Below are positions 1 through 10,743 of a stretch of 64,000 bases of DNA, piece after piece. The position numbers and the translations under genes were made by a program. The notes beneath the pieces are model-generated. The model was not told the origin of the DNA, made no database searches, and saw only the letters and a program-made list of their open reading frames with translations. Numbering within the stretch: position 1 is the stretch's first letter; every line of letters starts with the position of its first letter. Origin of the DNA: Saccharomycopsis crataegensis (taxonomy: Eukaryota; Ascomycota; Saccharomycetes; Ascoideales; Saccharomycopsidaceae); assembly GCF_037102585.1 (NCBI RefSeq), contig NW_027043819.1:1550001-1614000 (forward strand), in the 5' to 3' direction.

Positions 1-538
1 GTTGTTGTTACTAGAATCCTGCTTCAATGGCTGGAGCCATCCCATCACTTTTTTATTACTTTGTCCCACAGAAATGAGGAAATCATTCTGAAGGCCTTGC
101 TTCTCCTGGATTATCTGTCTGTTATTCATATTCTGCTCCTTTGTGTCTTCTAATCATCCATCATCGCCATCTCATCGCCGTTAATGTAATTTTTTGAATT
201 AAAAAAAAAAAAAAAAAATCGATCGATCGCTGACAGTGGGGGGTAACGTGCGGGTAAACCACCGTTCACAGCCAGAAATTTTTGATGGGAAAACCAAAAT
301 TTATTACCACAAACTCAGTGATTACAATTGCTTAATCATCGCCCATCAATCAATTCCAGGAATTGCTAAAGGATTGTTGTCATCTGTGTTGCACGGACTG
401 CATCCCTTCCATATCATAACAATAGAATTGCTCGAAATCTCTCAAATAAAGCTATAATAACACAAAACAGAAATCCATGCTTCTATTATATCATTCACTA
501 CAGCTTTAATCAAATACAAACATTACAAACATAACAAT
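1..538. other. Upstream region of the HOS4-like gene
   Basis: No convincing gene is seen here. The stretch has a poly-A run at about 200-217 followed by repeated CGAT, then AT-rich leader sequence up to the ATG at 539. The open frame at 236-457 starts at GTG and does not look like protein. It probably holds the promoter and 5' leader of the HOS4-like gene and perhaps the edge of a gene to the left. Confidence 0.5.
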
Positions 539-3500
539 ATGGCTGGTGGTGAGTATAATAAAAAAGACCACTACAAGCCTTATTCTTCTTCGTATCATCC
601 ATCATATTCGAATAAGAACGGGGGAATTAGAGAAGACAAGAGAAGTGGAAATGGGCCATCTCCAGGGTTGAGACCTTATTCTAGTGCATCTCCATCAGGC
701 TCGTTCTATGGACAGAAGAGATCAATGTTTCCAAAACCTCAAGGAGGTAGTCATTATTCTGGCTCGAGCTATGTCGGTAATGGCTCTGGTAGTGGAGGAA
801 CAGGAGCAGGAGCAGGAGGAGGAGCAGTGGGAGGAGGAGGAGGAGGAGGGGGAGGCCCAATGTTTCCGAAAAAAAGATACAATAATACTTATACTCCCTA
901 TAATCCAAACCGATCCAGAAGTGGAGGCTCAGTGTACATTAGTGATGCCAACAAGTCGAGAAATAATAACAGGGAGGATGATGTGTACTACAGTGGTAAA
1001 TCATACGAGTCTCAACAACGAAGAGATTATCTGAAAGACTCCAATGAGTATGGCTCTAGAAGATACGATAGTTATAGAAAAGATGATTACCGAGATCCGT
1101 ATCAAAAGAAGCAACATGATTGGGAAATAAGCGGTCAGAAAACTTCGCCAGAACCAGTAATACCGACAAAAGGTCCTTCTGATACGAAACTAAAGGATGA
1201 TAAGAAGAAACCAACAACAACTGCTGAAATTAAACAAGACACAGAGAAAATAAATGAAGTGCCAGTGGAGAAGTCAGCTAGTGAGGAAAAGCCTCAACAG
1301 ATTGCTACTGAGAAGAAACCAAATGAAATTATTGAAAAAAAGAAAGTCGAAGAACCAGTGAAGCAATCTTCTGCCACCAAAAACATCAACGATTTAAAAA
1401 AACATTCGATTTCTTCAGCTTCCAAAGATCACTCAAAAAAGAATTTGAAAACTAGTGATTCCTCTGCAGGGAAATTGGAAGGGAAAAAATCGACTAATGA
1501 TCATGAAAAGGACATAAATTCCAAAGATCGTGGGAGTTCAGATTCAAAGAAAGAAAAATTTGGTACGGTGAAACTAAAAAGTCTGACAGACACTAATGGG
1601 TCTAATAAGCATAGGTCTAAGAGTATCAGTAATGCCCTGGGGCAAAATACTTCAAAGATTTCAAAAATGGATAAAAAGGACAAGCAAAAGGATTCAGACC
1701 CAATGGAGAAAAAGAAACAGAAAGTGAAAGAAGTGGTCAAGAAGTTTGAATTAAATAAGGATCCAAAGAAGAAGCATAGTCTTTTCAAGGATACATCTAG
1801 TTCAAGTTCTAGTGCTCATTCAAGTCTGAATTCCAAAACGAAAACCACTTCCAGTAAAAAAAGTGAATTGTTCAAAAATCCATCTAACAGTCCAGAAAGT
1901 AAGAAAGCTAAATCAACAGAGCCTGTAAAAAAGCATACTGGTTCCAGTCTTTTCAAATCAGAAGAGAAATCTAGCAAAAGTGACGCTCCTACTATTAAAC
2001 CCAAGATTAGAATTCCCGACGATGAAGAGGAAACGGAAATGGAAAATCATTCTATTGAAAAATCCAAACCTGGTGAAAAGGAAAAAAATCAACGAAAAGA
2101 TTCTGGCGATCACAAAGAGACAGGTCTTCACAAGGAGAAAAAAAAAAGTGACGAGCATAAAAAGAAAGCAACGACTGAAGAAATAAAACCAGAAGGAATG
2201 AAACCACATACTTCTATGGAGAAACATTCAATGGTGAATAATGATAAAGTTGATAATGATAAAAGTACAGAAAATTTGGAAAAGCTATCAGTGCAGCTGA
2301 GACCGACGTCCAAAGATGAAGCTAACTCTAATTCTACATCAAATACAGAGAAGGTGAATAATGATAAAAATTCTAATGCTAAAAATGACGAGCAAGTAAA
2401 TATTGTTAACAAGGCCGCTAAGCACGGGGAGAAAAGTAAAATTCACGGTGATGGGAAGAAGAATCATGATTCGGAAAAGTCTAAAGTGGAAGATATTGAA
2501 ATGCCCGTTAGAGACACTAGAAACGATATTCAGAAGAGTGAACTTATGAAGAATGACAAGCATAGTGATCAAATAATTAATCATGATAAAGATGATGATA
2601 AAAAAAACAATTACAAAAAAGTTGATGACAAACGTGATGATAAGAATAATGATGATGAATACAATGAAAATGATAATGCTTTGAAGCCCAAAGTTACAAC
2701 TCCTATTGAAAACAATAGCAAGACCATTACAAATGATGAGGAATTGAACAATAACGAGATGCAACCATCAACCAACAAAACCCATAAAGATGATAACCAT
2801 GAACCTTTAGTGAGTCCACTTCGGTCAAACTCATATATTGAGGGACAGCGCTCTTCTCCTCTCAGCGAGATAAACTCTTCGCAGGATCATGTTTCTGCTG
2901 ATGAAAGCCAAAATAACGATGCGGAAGAAGACTACAGTGGTGACGAGACTTTCATGCCTTCCGTTTCAAGATCAAGAAAAATCAGTCTCGAATTAGAAGC
3001 TCGTGGCGAAGAGGATTTAGAACAATTATCAGATATTGATAGAGATGATTATCCACACAATGGTGAAGATGATTCTGATACTGAAACCGTTATTGCTGAC
3101 TATCCCCCAAAATCTAGAAGGGGAAGAGGTAGATTGGTGAGAAAATCTGAATATGAAACTTCAAGCCGTGGTGACGCAGAATCCTCTCGCTCCAGAGAAC
3201 GGCCGAAGAAACCAAGCAGTAATAGCCGAAGTGCTAGCGGGAACCGTCAATTTAGTTCTCAAAAGAAAACTAGAACTGGCCGTGATGCCAGTGGTAGATC
3301 TAAATTACAAAGAGCTTGCGACAAGGGTAAATTTGAGATTGCCGAGGAATTGCTTGAGGAAGGTGCCGATGTTAATGATACAGATTATGCTGGGAACTCT
3401 TCGCTACACGAAGCTGCTTTGAAAGGGCATTATCGACTTGCTAAGTTGTTGATTGACTATGGTGCTGATGTTAACATGCAATCAGGCCCAGAAGATTTGG

Positions 3501-5803
3501 ATACTCCTCTTATTGATGCGGCAGCAAATGGCCATTATGACGTGGTTGAACTATTATTGGAAAATGGTGCTAATCCGAATATCTGCAATGCCCTTAAAGA
3601 GAATGTCTATGAATTATTGAAAGACTCTGATGACCCTGAAAGCCGAGGTGTTCTCAAACAAGTTCTTAAAAAACGAGAAGAATTCAAGGATGTTGATCCT
3701 GTCCTGGGTGAAGATGATGGCATGGCCACTAATGATACAAATCACAGAAATGACTTATTTTGGATGGACCTCACCTCACGTTCTGGCAGAAATGAAATTT
3801 ATAAGAAGACGGCCGAAGGTGATTACGCTTTTGTTGGAAAATACTTATCTGGAGGAGGTTCTGCTGATACAGATACTCTTATTATTGCCTCAAGGCATGG
3901 CCATTTGGATATTGTGAGTATCTTGCTAGGTTTTGGTGCAGAAGTCAATGGTATTGCTGAAGATGGCTCGACTGCCTTGATGCATGCTGTTGGAAGGCTG
4001 CATTTGGACATTGTAAAGTTGTTATTGGACAGTGGGGCTGATCCTTCAATGAGAAGAGAATCTGACGGCAAGAACTCTGTTCAACTTTCCCAGGAGAGTG
4101 AACTAATGGATTCCGAAGAGGTTGCACTATTAAAGGAGAAAATGCCAGGATCACGACAAAAATCGGTGGTTGATGAAAATGATTCTAAGAAAAAGGAGAG
4201 TAAGAAAAGAAGCGCCACCCCAATGGAAAGAAGTGATTCAAGTAATAGTAATAATGGTCAGAAGATAAAGAAGAGAAAGCAAGAATTCAAGAGCAAAAAA
4301 GAGGAATCCTCTGGAAAATCTCTTAGTACCGAGCCAAAGCACAAAGAGCCTGAACCTGATGTTAAAAAACCACATGCTGTGGATGGTGAAAAGAGGCTGA
4401 ATAATGTTGACAAAGTTAAAAAGGTTTCTAATTTGGAGAAATCGTCAAAATTCAAGGAACGGAAGACCAATATTATCAAGGATGTCCAGATGAAAACTTC
4501 TAAGTTATTCAGTGGTGCTAGTGATGAAAAGGATACTGAAAAGCCTAATGTCCAGCTGAAAACTTCTAAGTTATTCAGTGGTGCTAGTGATGAAAAGGAT
4601 GTTGAAAAGCCTAATGTCCAGCTGAAAACTTCTAAGTTATTCAGTGGTGCTAATGATGAAAAGGATGTTGAAAAGCCTAATGTCCAGATGAAAACTTCTA
4701 AGTTATTCAGTAGTGCTAGTGATGAAAAGGATACTGAAAAACACAATGCGGATTCTAAGAAGGTCACTGACATTGAGAGAAATGATGAAAAAAAGAATAG
4801 TATTCCTCTTGAGAAGTTAGTTGTCAAGATTGAAAAAAAGACTGCTGAGAAATCAGATTCGAACAAGAAAGAAGCTTATGAACAGCAGAAGGCCGAAAAG
4901 ATTAAAGCCAGGCAACAAGCGGTATTACTTCAAATTTCTCAAGCGGAAAAGGAACGTGAGAAAGAGCGGGAATTACAAAGATTACGTGAAGCAGAGCAGC
5001 GTAAAAAGGATGAAGAGGAGGCGATCAGAAAGGAAAAAATCCATCAAGAACAACTCGCGGAGGAAAAGAAGCAAAAAGAGATTGCCACTAAGCGGAAGAT
5101 TAGAGAAAACTATCCTTATTGTTTACAGACTATTGATTTCTATGATTATGATTGCTTTGATGACTTAGAAGAGGATGTTAAAACTCAACTTAGGGAAAGA
5201 GTTTTGAAATATTTACCATTATATTATATTGAAATCAATGGGGAAAAATGGGTGGTTGATTTACAAATCAACTTGTTAACTGGTTTGACCAATATTTATG
5301 ATAAGTTCCCAAACTTGAATGATGATAAGATGGTTGTTAAAGATCACCAACAAGAGAAATTGTGGAGTTTTTTCAGTTCGATTTTGATGAGGAATTTGAG
5401 TGATTATAATCCTCAGTTTTTTGGATCATCGTCGTCATCATCATCAAAAAGTACCGGGGCATTATTACCAGTGAAGAGATTTTCTATGGAAAAGAAGTTG
5501 GAAGCGTTGACCAATGAGGGGAAAAAATTCCAATCTTTGATGCTTTGTTGGGTGAAATTGTCTTTGGTAGAATCGGAAATTTTCAGCAAGAATGAATTCC
5601 TTGCAAAGGTGCCGGGAAATCTTGTGGAAATTGATCAGACCTTTTTAGAAAACGTTCCAATAATGGAATCTGTGGAGACTCAGGGTGCTGCTGAGACGAT
5701 TTGTGAATCAAAGCATATTATTGCTGATAATTTGCCAAGAAGATTTCGCGGACGTCCTAAAGTGTTGGATGTGGTTAATGCAACAAAGAAGAATATGTGG
5801 TGA
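539..5803 (+). CDS. HOS4: HOS4-like ankyrin-repeat subunit of the Set3 histone deacetylase complex
   Basis: This is a 1754-residue protein starting at ATG 539. The N-terminal half is low-complexity, with a Gly-run near residues 80-105 and long Lys/Asp/Ser-rich disordered sequence. Ankyrin repeats begin near residue 917 (GRSKLQRACDKGKFEIAEEL, then GNSSLHEAALKGHYRLAKLL and DTPLIDAAANGHYDVVELLL) and continue to about 1150. A charged coiled-coil stretch follows at about 1430-1520. The conserved C-terminal region contains YPYCLQTIDFYDYDCFDDLE and GEKWVVDLQINLLTGL. The ankyrin block and C-terminal region match what I know of yeast Hos4, a scaffold of the nuclear Set3 deacetylase complex that represses meiotic and inducible genes. 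It is much longer than S. cerevisiae Hos4 (about 1080 residues), mainly through the disordered parts. Identification is by recognition, not search. Confidence 0.85.
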   Translation: MAGGEYNKKDHYKPYSSSYHPSYSNKNGGIREDKRSGNGPSPGLRPYSSASPSGSFYGQKRSMFPKPQGGSHYSGSSYVGNGSGSGGTGAGAGGGAVGGGGGGGGGPMFPKKRYNNTYTPYNPNRSRSGGSVYISDANKSRNNNREDDVYYSGKSYESQQRRDYLKDSNEYGSRRYDSYRKDDYRDPYQKKQHDWEISGQKTSPEPVIPTKGPSDTKLKDDKKKPTTTAEIKQDTEKINEVPVEKSASEEKPQQIATEKKPNEIIEKKKVEEPVKQSSATKNINDLKKHSISSASKDHSKKNLKTSDSSAGKLEGKKSTNDHEKDINSKDRGSSDSKKEKFGTVKLKSLTDTNGSNKHRSKSISNALGQNTSKISKMDKKDKQKDSDPMEKKKQKVKEVVKKFELNKDPKKKHSLFKDTSSSSSSAHSSLNSKTKTTSSKKSELFKNPSNSPESKKAKSTEPVKKHTGSSLFKSEEKSSKSDAPTIKPKIRIPDDEEETEMENHSIEKSKPGEKEKNQRKDSGDHKETGLHKEKKKSDEHKKKATTEEIKPEGMKPHTSMEKHSMVNNDKVDNDKSTENLEKLSVQLRPTSKDEANSNSTSNTEKVNNDKNSNAKNDEQVNIVNKAAKHGEKSKIHGDGKKNHDSEKSKVEDIEMPVRDTRNDIQKSELMKNDKHSDQIINHDKDDDKKNNYKKVDDKRDDKNNDDEYNENDNALKPKVTTPIENNSKTITNDEELNNNEMQPSTNKTHKDDNHEPLVSPLRSNSYIEGQRSSPLSEINSSQDHVSADESQNNDAEEDYSGDETFMPSVSRSRKISLELEARGEEDLEQLSDIDRDDYPHNGEDDSDTETVIADYPPKSRRGRGRLVRKSEYETSSRGDAESSRSRERPKKPSSNSRSASGNRQFSSQKKTRTGRDASGRSKLQRACDKGKFEIAEELLEEGADVNDTDYAGNSSLHEAALKGHYRLAKLLIDYGADVNMQSGPEDLDTPLIDAAANGHYDVVELLLENGANPNICNALKENVYELLKDSDDPESRGVLKQVLKKREEFKDVDPVLGEDDGMATNDTNHRNDLFWMDLTSRSGRNEIYKKTAEGDYAFVGKYLSGGGSADTDTLIIASRHGHLDIVSILLGFGAEVNGIAEDGSTALMHAVGRLHLDIVKLLLDSGADPSMRRESDGKNSVQLSQESELMDSEEVALLKEKMPGSRQKSVVDENDSKKKESKKRSATPMERSDSSNSNNGQKIKKRKQEFKSKKEESSGKSLSTEPKHKEPEPDVKKPHAVDGEKRLNNVDKVKKVSNLEKSSKFKERKTNIIKDVQMKTSKLFSGASDEKDTEKPNVQLKTSKLFSGASDEKDVEKPNVQLKTSKLFSGANDEKDVEKPNVQMKTSKLFSSASDEKDTEKHNADSKKVTDIERNDEKKNSIPLEKLVVKIEKKTAEKSDSNKKEAYEQQKAEKIKARQQAVLLQISQAEKEREKERELQRLREAEQRKKDEEEAIRKEKIHQEQLAEEKKQKEIATKRKIRENYPYCLQTIDFYDYDCFDDLEEDVKTQLRERVLKYLPLYYIEINGEKWVVDLQINLLTGLTNIYDKFPNLNDDKMVVKDHQQEKLWSFFSSILMRNLSDYNPQFFGSSSSSSSKSTGALLPVKRFSMEKKLEALTNEGKKFQSLMLCWVKLSLVESEIFSKNEFLAKVPGNLVEIDQTFLENVPIMESVETQGAAETICESKHIIADNLPRRFRGRPKVLDVVNATKKNMW
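4484..4747 (+). repeat. Four in-frame 66-bp tandem repeats inside HOS4
   Basis: Four copies of a 22-codon unit (VQ[L/M]KTSKLFSGASDEKD then T/V-EKPN) run head to tail at residues 1316-1403. They are nearly identical at DNA level, which implies recent expansion or homogenisation. The third codon alternates ATG, CTG, CTG, ATG. Confidence 0.95.
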
Positions 5804-5919
5804 TATAGTATAGACTATTTAAAAGAGGAAAATGTTTAATTAAATTTTACCTGTTTTTTGAGGGGTTGTTTCCCATTAATTTTTTTAGTTTCAAAAGGAC
5901 TTTGTTACTTTTTCATGTT

Positions 5920-5955
<36 letters not shown>

Positions 5956-6374
5956 TTATTTCTTATTATTATTATTTTATTTCTTATTATTTTTCATTTT
6001 ATTTATTTATAATACTGGGTGGTTATATGTTAATATATTATTCTATTGGGAGACAATTTTAATTGAGACCATGTAAAGTTAACTTGATAATGTTAATATT
6101 TGAACTCAGTAGAAATAGAATATTTAATTTAAATTCAGGATATAAGAGATAAAAAAGAAGATTACAATGATGGTTTGCAAAGATATGTGACAATAAATTC
6201 ATTCATATTATATCTATATACAGGAATCACAAATTAATATTGTTCCATTTTTCCCCATCCATTACCAGTATTACAATGGTGAATATTGGATGCAACAATG
6301 GCGCCATTTTTATTAATTTCTTTTGAAATCATTTTCATCTCTCTCTCTTTTTTTTTTTATTGTTATCGTTTCGT
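5804..6374. other. Convergent 3' intergenic region with a TTA/TTTA microsatellite
   Basis: This lies between the 3' ends of HOS4 (+) and HSP10 (-). It contains a TTA-rich simple repeat at about 5918-6010 and otherwise AT-rich sequence suited to two 3' UTRs. The short frame at 5858-6076 is only translated microsatellite. Confidence 0.7.
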
Positions 6375-6855
6375 TCAAGCATCATTGTTGATCTTGGCCA
6401 AGATTTCATGGTCTCTGAAGATAAAGAATTCTTCTTCACCAACCTTAACGGATTGACCACCGAAAGATGGGATCAAAATCTCGTCACCGGTCTTGACGGA
6501 AGTTGGGACAACCTTACCATCAGGACCAGAGATCCCTGGGCCGGCGCTAATCACGGTAGCTTGGGACAATTTAGGCAAGTTCTTTTCAGGCAAGTAGATC
6601 CCGTTGGCGGTCTTGGAGGCGGCCTTGGCTCTTTGGACGAGGATTCTGTCGAACAATGGTTGCAAAGCTTTAACGGACTTGAGAGCGGTGGACTAAAGGG
6701 AAAAAAAAAGCAGCAATGTTAGTATATTTATTTATATATACATATATTGACAGACACAGAGGTCAAGTCAGCCCCGATCGGCAGATGGGGTGATGATTGA
6801 TTGTGATATAGATAGGATATATCATCATTGAGGACAGAGACGCCAGACATACCAT
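6375..6855 (-). CDS. HSP10: Mitochondrial 10-kDa co-chaperonin Hsp10, two exons
   Basis: The spliced product is 106 residues, the same length as yeast Hsp10. Exon 1 is only the ATG (6855-6853). The intron (6852-6693, 160 nt) starts GTATGT, has a perfect TACTAAC branch site at 6724-6718 and ends TAG. Exon 2 (6692-6375) then reads STALKSVKALQPLFDRILVQ and carries the cpn10 fold, with the substrate/Hsp60-contacting mobile loop region (KTANGIYLPEKN) and the C-terminal EEFFIFRDHEILAKI. Hsp10 caps Hsp60 rings in the mitochondrial matrix for protein folding. A perfect three-unit heat-shock element lies about 110 bp upstream. Without the intron model the open frame would start at an internal codon and lose the N-terminal 10 or so residues. 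Confidence 0.95.
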
Positions 6856-8592
6856 TTTTAGTAAGAGAGTTGGTGGTGTTGGTTTGATGGTGATAGGATA
6901 TTGGAATGACGAATAACGAATTTTTTCTTTCGATTTCCCCAATTTTTTTTTTATTTTTTTTTCGAACTTTCCAGAACAGCCGGCGCGGAGGTTGCGGTGC
7001 ACACGCGCGCACACCGTACCGGAGGGCAAATACACGTGATGAAGCGACATATCCACTGAGATGGTATACCAAAATGTAGCTGTCGTTGGATATAAAGTGG
7101 ATACACACACCCTTCCTTCCTTTGAAAATAGGGCATCATTCTCTTTTGCGGTACATCGTATCGATCTTTTTCTTGCACACTGCTGGGTTGATGTAGAAAC
7201 CTCAACTTTTCAGGATTCGATCTCCTTACCTCACTGTATTTTCTCAGCTGGATTTTCAACGACATAGTAGTTAAGCACTACTGAAATCATTTGACTTACT
7301 GTCAAGAAGATATCTTTATTTTCAAACGGCTCGGTTCTAGGGTACTTGAATCCATTCTTACGAACAATTCTTTCCACAAAGGCATTGCACTGTCTGGGAT
7401 CAAGAGACGGGCTTGGGTTGGATGGAACCTCTCTTGGCGATGGTTTGCAAAATTGAAACTCATGGTGACAAGCCGAACTTCGCTATTTGTGTTGATTTTC
7501 CTCTTCTAGCTACTATGTGATGATCTTGGAGAACTTATGCTGTTCCTATATAGAGGAAAGTGTGATTGATATTTGTTAAAAATTGAAAACCCCATTGAAA
7601 ATTGGTCACATCGTAGATGCGTACTTCTGCAGAAAAGAACATATTAAACATTATAAAGGGTATCTATACCCTTTGAAAGCCCAAAAAATAATTTATAGTA
7701 TACGCGACACAGTCATGATTGTAGCGAGGTGTAAGTTACAGTTCCTGGACTACTCATGCTGTTGTTATTATTATTATTATTATTATTATTGTTGTTATTA
7801 TGTCATTGAGCACTCGGGCTTAATTGTATATATTTTTTGGCTGCACTGCTGTTGACAGGAAACAATGCCTCCGTACATTGATTGTACTGCTGCAAAGTTT
7901 CTTATTAGAGACTCCGGCAACTGGCTTAAGCCTTGGGCCAATCCCAGCTGTTGTTGGTTTCTACCCTTTGACAGCCACCCACCGCGAAAAACAAAACAAC
8001 ACAAAACAGAACAGAACTGAATTTTTTTTGCAGCATCGTTTACTTAAGAGTTTAAAGAGTTTACAGGAGAAAAAATAATGGTACGGTATCCAATGGAACA
8101 TACCAATATTCAGAGATAATGGTGATGGAATAGTGAGACAAACAAAATTAATTAATTACTCCCTCATTAACGTAACGTCATCATTCATGGAAAAATTTTC
8201 CTTTGGTTTTTGCTGATTTTTCCGTCCTCGTTTCTCACGAATGTTTATGTTGTGTGTGCTGGCACCCCCCGTATACCGGTGTTTATTTGTTTTTTGTTTT
8301 TGTTTTTGTTTTTGTTTTCGCGCTGCAGCAGCACACGGGACTTGTTTCCTTCCAACATGCCATGCCTCACGTATATATATAAACTTGTTCAATTCCTCAA
8401 CTCTGCAGTGTCTCACCTTGGGCTAATTAAATTCATCTAAGACAGCAGGATCTTGATCTATATTACTTTCCTTATCCAGTCAGTTAACATTTCTACACTC
8501 ATTCTCGGAAATTACTTAAAACAAAACATAAATCAAGAGTGTCAAAGTTTCATCCTGATTTTCCCCCAACTTATCTCATATATTCAGGCCAA
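6856..8592. other. Divergent promoter region between HSP10 and the glucanase gene
   Basis: This is 1.7 kb without a convincing gene. It holds the heat-shock element, an E-box-like ATCACGTG (read on the minus strand near 7030), a TTA microsatellite at about 7757-7800 and a GTTTTT run near 8290-8320. Several short frames occur here, but none has protein-like composition or an identifiable motif. Confidence 0.6.
6963..6977. promoter_or_regulatory. Perfect three-unit heat-shock element upstream of HSP10
   Basis: The sequence CGAACTTTCCAGAAC is nGAAn-nTTCn-nGAAn with correct 5-bp phasing, the canonical Hsf1 trimer site. It starts 108 bp upstream of the HSP10 ATG. This fits heat-shock control of the chaperonin. 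Confidence 0.85.
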
Positions 8593-8984
8593 ATGACAAT
8601 CTCTCCACTAGCTACCATACTATTTGCTTTCAGCTTGCTAGCGTTCCGGGCTATTGATGCCTACCCAGTTCCCACAGCTCGCCCTGCTGCCAATCCAGCT
8701 CTAGATAAAAGAGACGAAACAACCACCATATACAAGTACACCTCGACTGATGTGCAAACCATCATCGAGAAGATACACGCTACTCCTCTTGCTACGCCAT
8801 CTTCCGATGCTTTATCATTATCTTTGGCGGTCTCTCTTATATTAGCCACAGAGTCATCGAGTACTACCACTTTAATTTCTTCATCTTCCTCTTCCTCTTG
8901 GTCTTCCTCCTTTACCACCACTACATCTTCCTCTTCCTCTTCCTCTTCCTCTTCCTCTTCCTCTTCCTCTTCCTCTTCCTCTGT

Positions 8985-9035
<51 letters not shown>

Positions 9036-10245
9036 TTCTTCTTCTTCTTCTTCTTCTTCTTCTTCTTCGTCTTCGTCTTCCACTTCCACTTCCGTCACTT
9101 CTTCCTCTACAAGTTCAACTGCTACCTCAACATCCTCGTCAGGGTATTATAACTGGCCCAAAAACGGTATTCAAGGGGTCAATCTTGGTGGTTGGTTAGT
9201 ATTGGAACCATGGATCAACACTGATTTGTTTTCCACAGATAACTTTCCAGATAACGACATCCCTTCTGATGAATTCAATTTTTGCGAGACCCTTGGAGAT
9301 AATGCCACTGATCTTCTTGAATCTCATTACAGTTCCTGGATCACCGCCGACGATTTCACTAAAATGAAGCTGTACGGGTTGAACGCCGTGAGAATCCCTA
9401 TTGGTTACTGGGCGTACGAACTTATGAGCACTGATAAGTACTACAAAGGGAGTCAAGATGCGTATCTTGAGAAAGCCATCGGTTGGGCTAAGGATAACGG
9501 CATGTACGTGCTTATTGACCTTCATGGCACTCCAGGATCCCAGAATGGTTACGACTCATCTGGCCACAAGAATTACCACGATTGGGATGGGTATGATAAC
9601 AAGAACAAAACCATTGATATTTTACAAAAGATTTTTGAGAAGTATGGTGGTGAAACCTACAAGGATGTGGTCATTGGTATTGAATTGGTGAACGAGCCAT
9701 TAATTGGTGGTGATGGTGGGGTCGAACAAAGTTGGGTCAGTGGACTTTATTCCGATGTCATTGATAATGTCAGAAGCAACTCCAGTATTGCTCAGAATAT
9801 TGTGTTGCATGATGGTTATATGTACCAAGGTGCTTGGAGCAACGAGGCTTATAACGATGATGATGTTATCTATGATACTCATATGTACATGTTGTATGAC
9901 TCCGGTTATATTGCCAAAGATTTTGATGAAAAAATTGAGCAGGTTTGCACTTGGGGTGACGAGATTGCCACTCTTTCATACAAAGAATTTGTTGGAGAAT
10001 TCACTGCTGCCTGGGACTCAAATAGTTCTTCTATCTACACTGAAAAGATTGCTAAGTGGGGTGATAGTGATAAAGTCAATATTAGAAAGTTTGTCGAAGC
10101 ACAATTTACCGCTTTTGAAAAGAGTTATGGTTGGTTCTTCTGGAATTGGAAAATGGGTAATTCTGATCAATGGAATTTCCAAATTTTGGTGGAGAATGAC
10201 ATCATTCCTCAGCCATTGAGTGATAGAAAATACACAACTTGTTAA
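8593..10245 (+). CDS. EXG1: Secreted GH5 exo-1,3-beta-glucanase with a long poly-Ser linker
   Basis: The start chosen is ATG 8593, because the frame upstream begins at GTG and lacks a signal. The product is 550 residues: a signal peptide (MTISPLATILFAFSLLAFRA), a short propeptide with a Lys-Arg Kex2 site (ALDKRDE), a Ser/Thr-rich linker of about 100 residues, and a GH5 catalytic domain from about residue 183 (YYNWPKNGIQGVNLGGWLVL). The acid/base Glu is in LVNEPL (E368) and the nucleophile Glu in FVGEFTAA (E469). The family trims cell-wall beta-1,3-glucan outside the cell. The linker is unusual, because EXG1-type enzymes normally go almost directly from propeptide to catalytic domain. It may be a paralogue of the usual EXG1. 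It converges with the protease-like gene downstream. Confidence 0.9.
8926..9085 (+). repeat. Serine-codon microsatellites in the glucanase linker
   Basis: Three adjacent simple repeats, (TCTTCC)n, (TCA)n and (TCT/TCG)n, each encode serine in the same frame and give an almost pure Ser tract of about 55 residues. The antisense frame of Asp/Glu here is an artefact. Confidence 0.95.
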
Positions 10246-10743
10246 ATGATCCGACTACAAACTCAGAAGCTGGTCTTTTTTATTTTCTTTTTTATTAACA
10301 TGTTCTAGGGTTATTCTTTTCGTGTATTTTTAGTTAGGTTTTTTTTTTCTTTGAAGTGTGTTCAAGTTTTAATTATTTTTTTTTTTTTTTCAGTTGTTCA
10401 ATTATAGACTTTTCTTTTTCTTTTTCTCTTTCTCAAATGGACTCACTTTAATTTTAGTTTTAATTTTTTCTTTTTCTCTTTCTTTGGTTTTTACCATTTT
10501 AAAATGGTTTGCTTTAATGTTTAGTTTAATAAATGATGTTAATTAATGTGCAAATAAAGATGAAGCTATAGAAAAAAAAAAAAAATCCCAAAAATAAAAA
10601 AACAAACATCAGAAGAATTGAAGGAGTTTACAAAATAATAAAGCGAATTGAAAAGCAAAAGAAAATGACTGGAAAAATAAACAATAATAACAACTGAATT
10701 GAAAAAATAAACAATAATAACAATTGAATTGAAAAAATAATGA
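10246..10743. other. Convergent 3' region between glucanase and protease-like genes
   Basis: No gene is seen. T-rich and A-rich tracts flank a short direct repeat at about 10680-10740, with units containing AATAAACAATAATAACAA. The region is suited to 3' ends from both sides. Confidence 0.6.

Noticed and set aside
8661-9098. Minus-strand frame of poly-Asp/Glu
   Set aside because: It is the antisense of the serine microsatellites in the glucanase linker.
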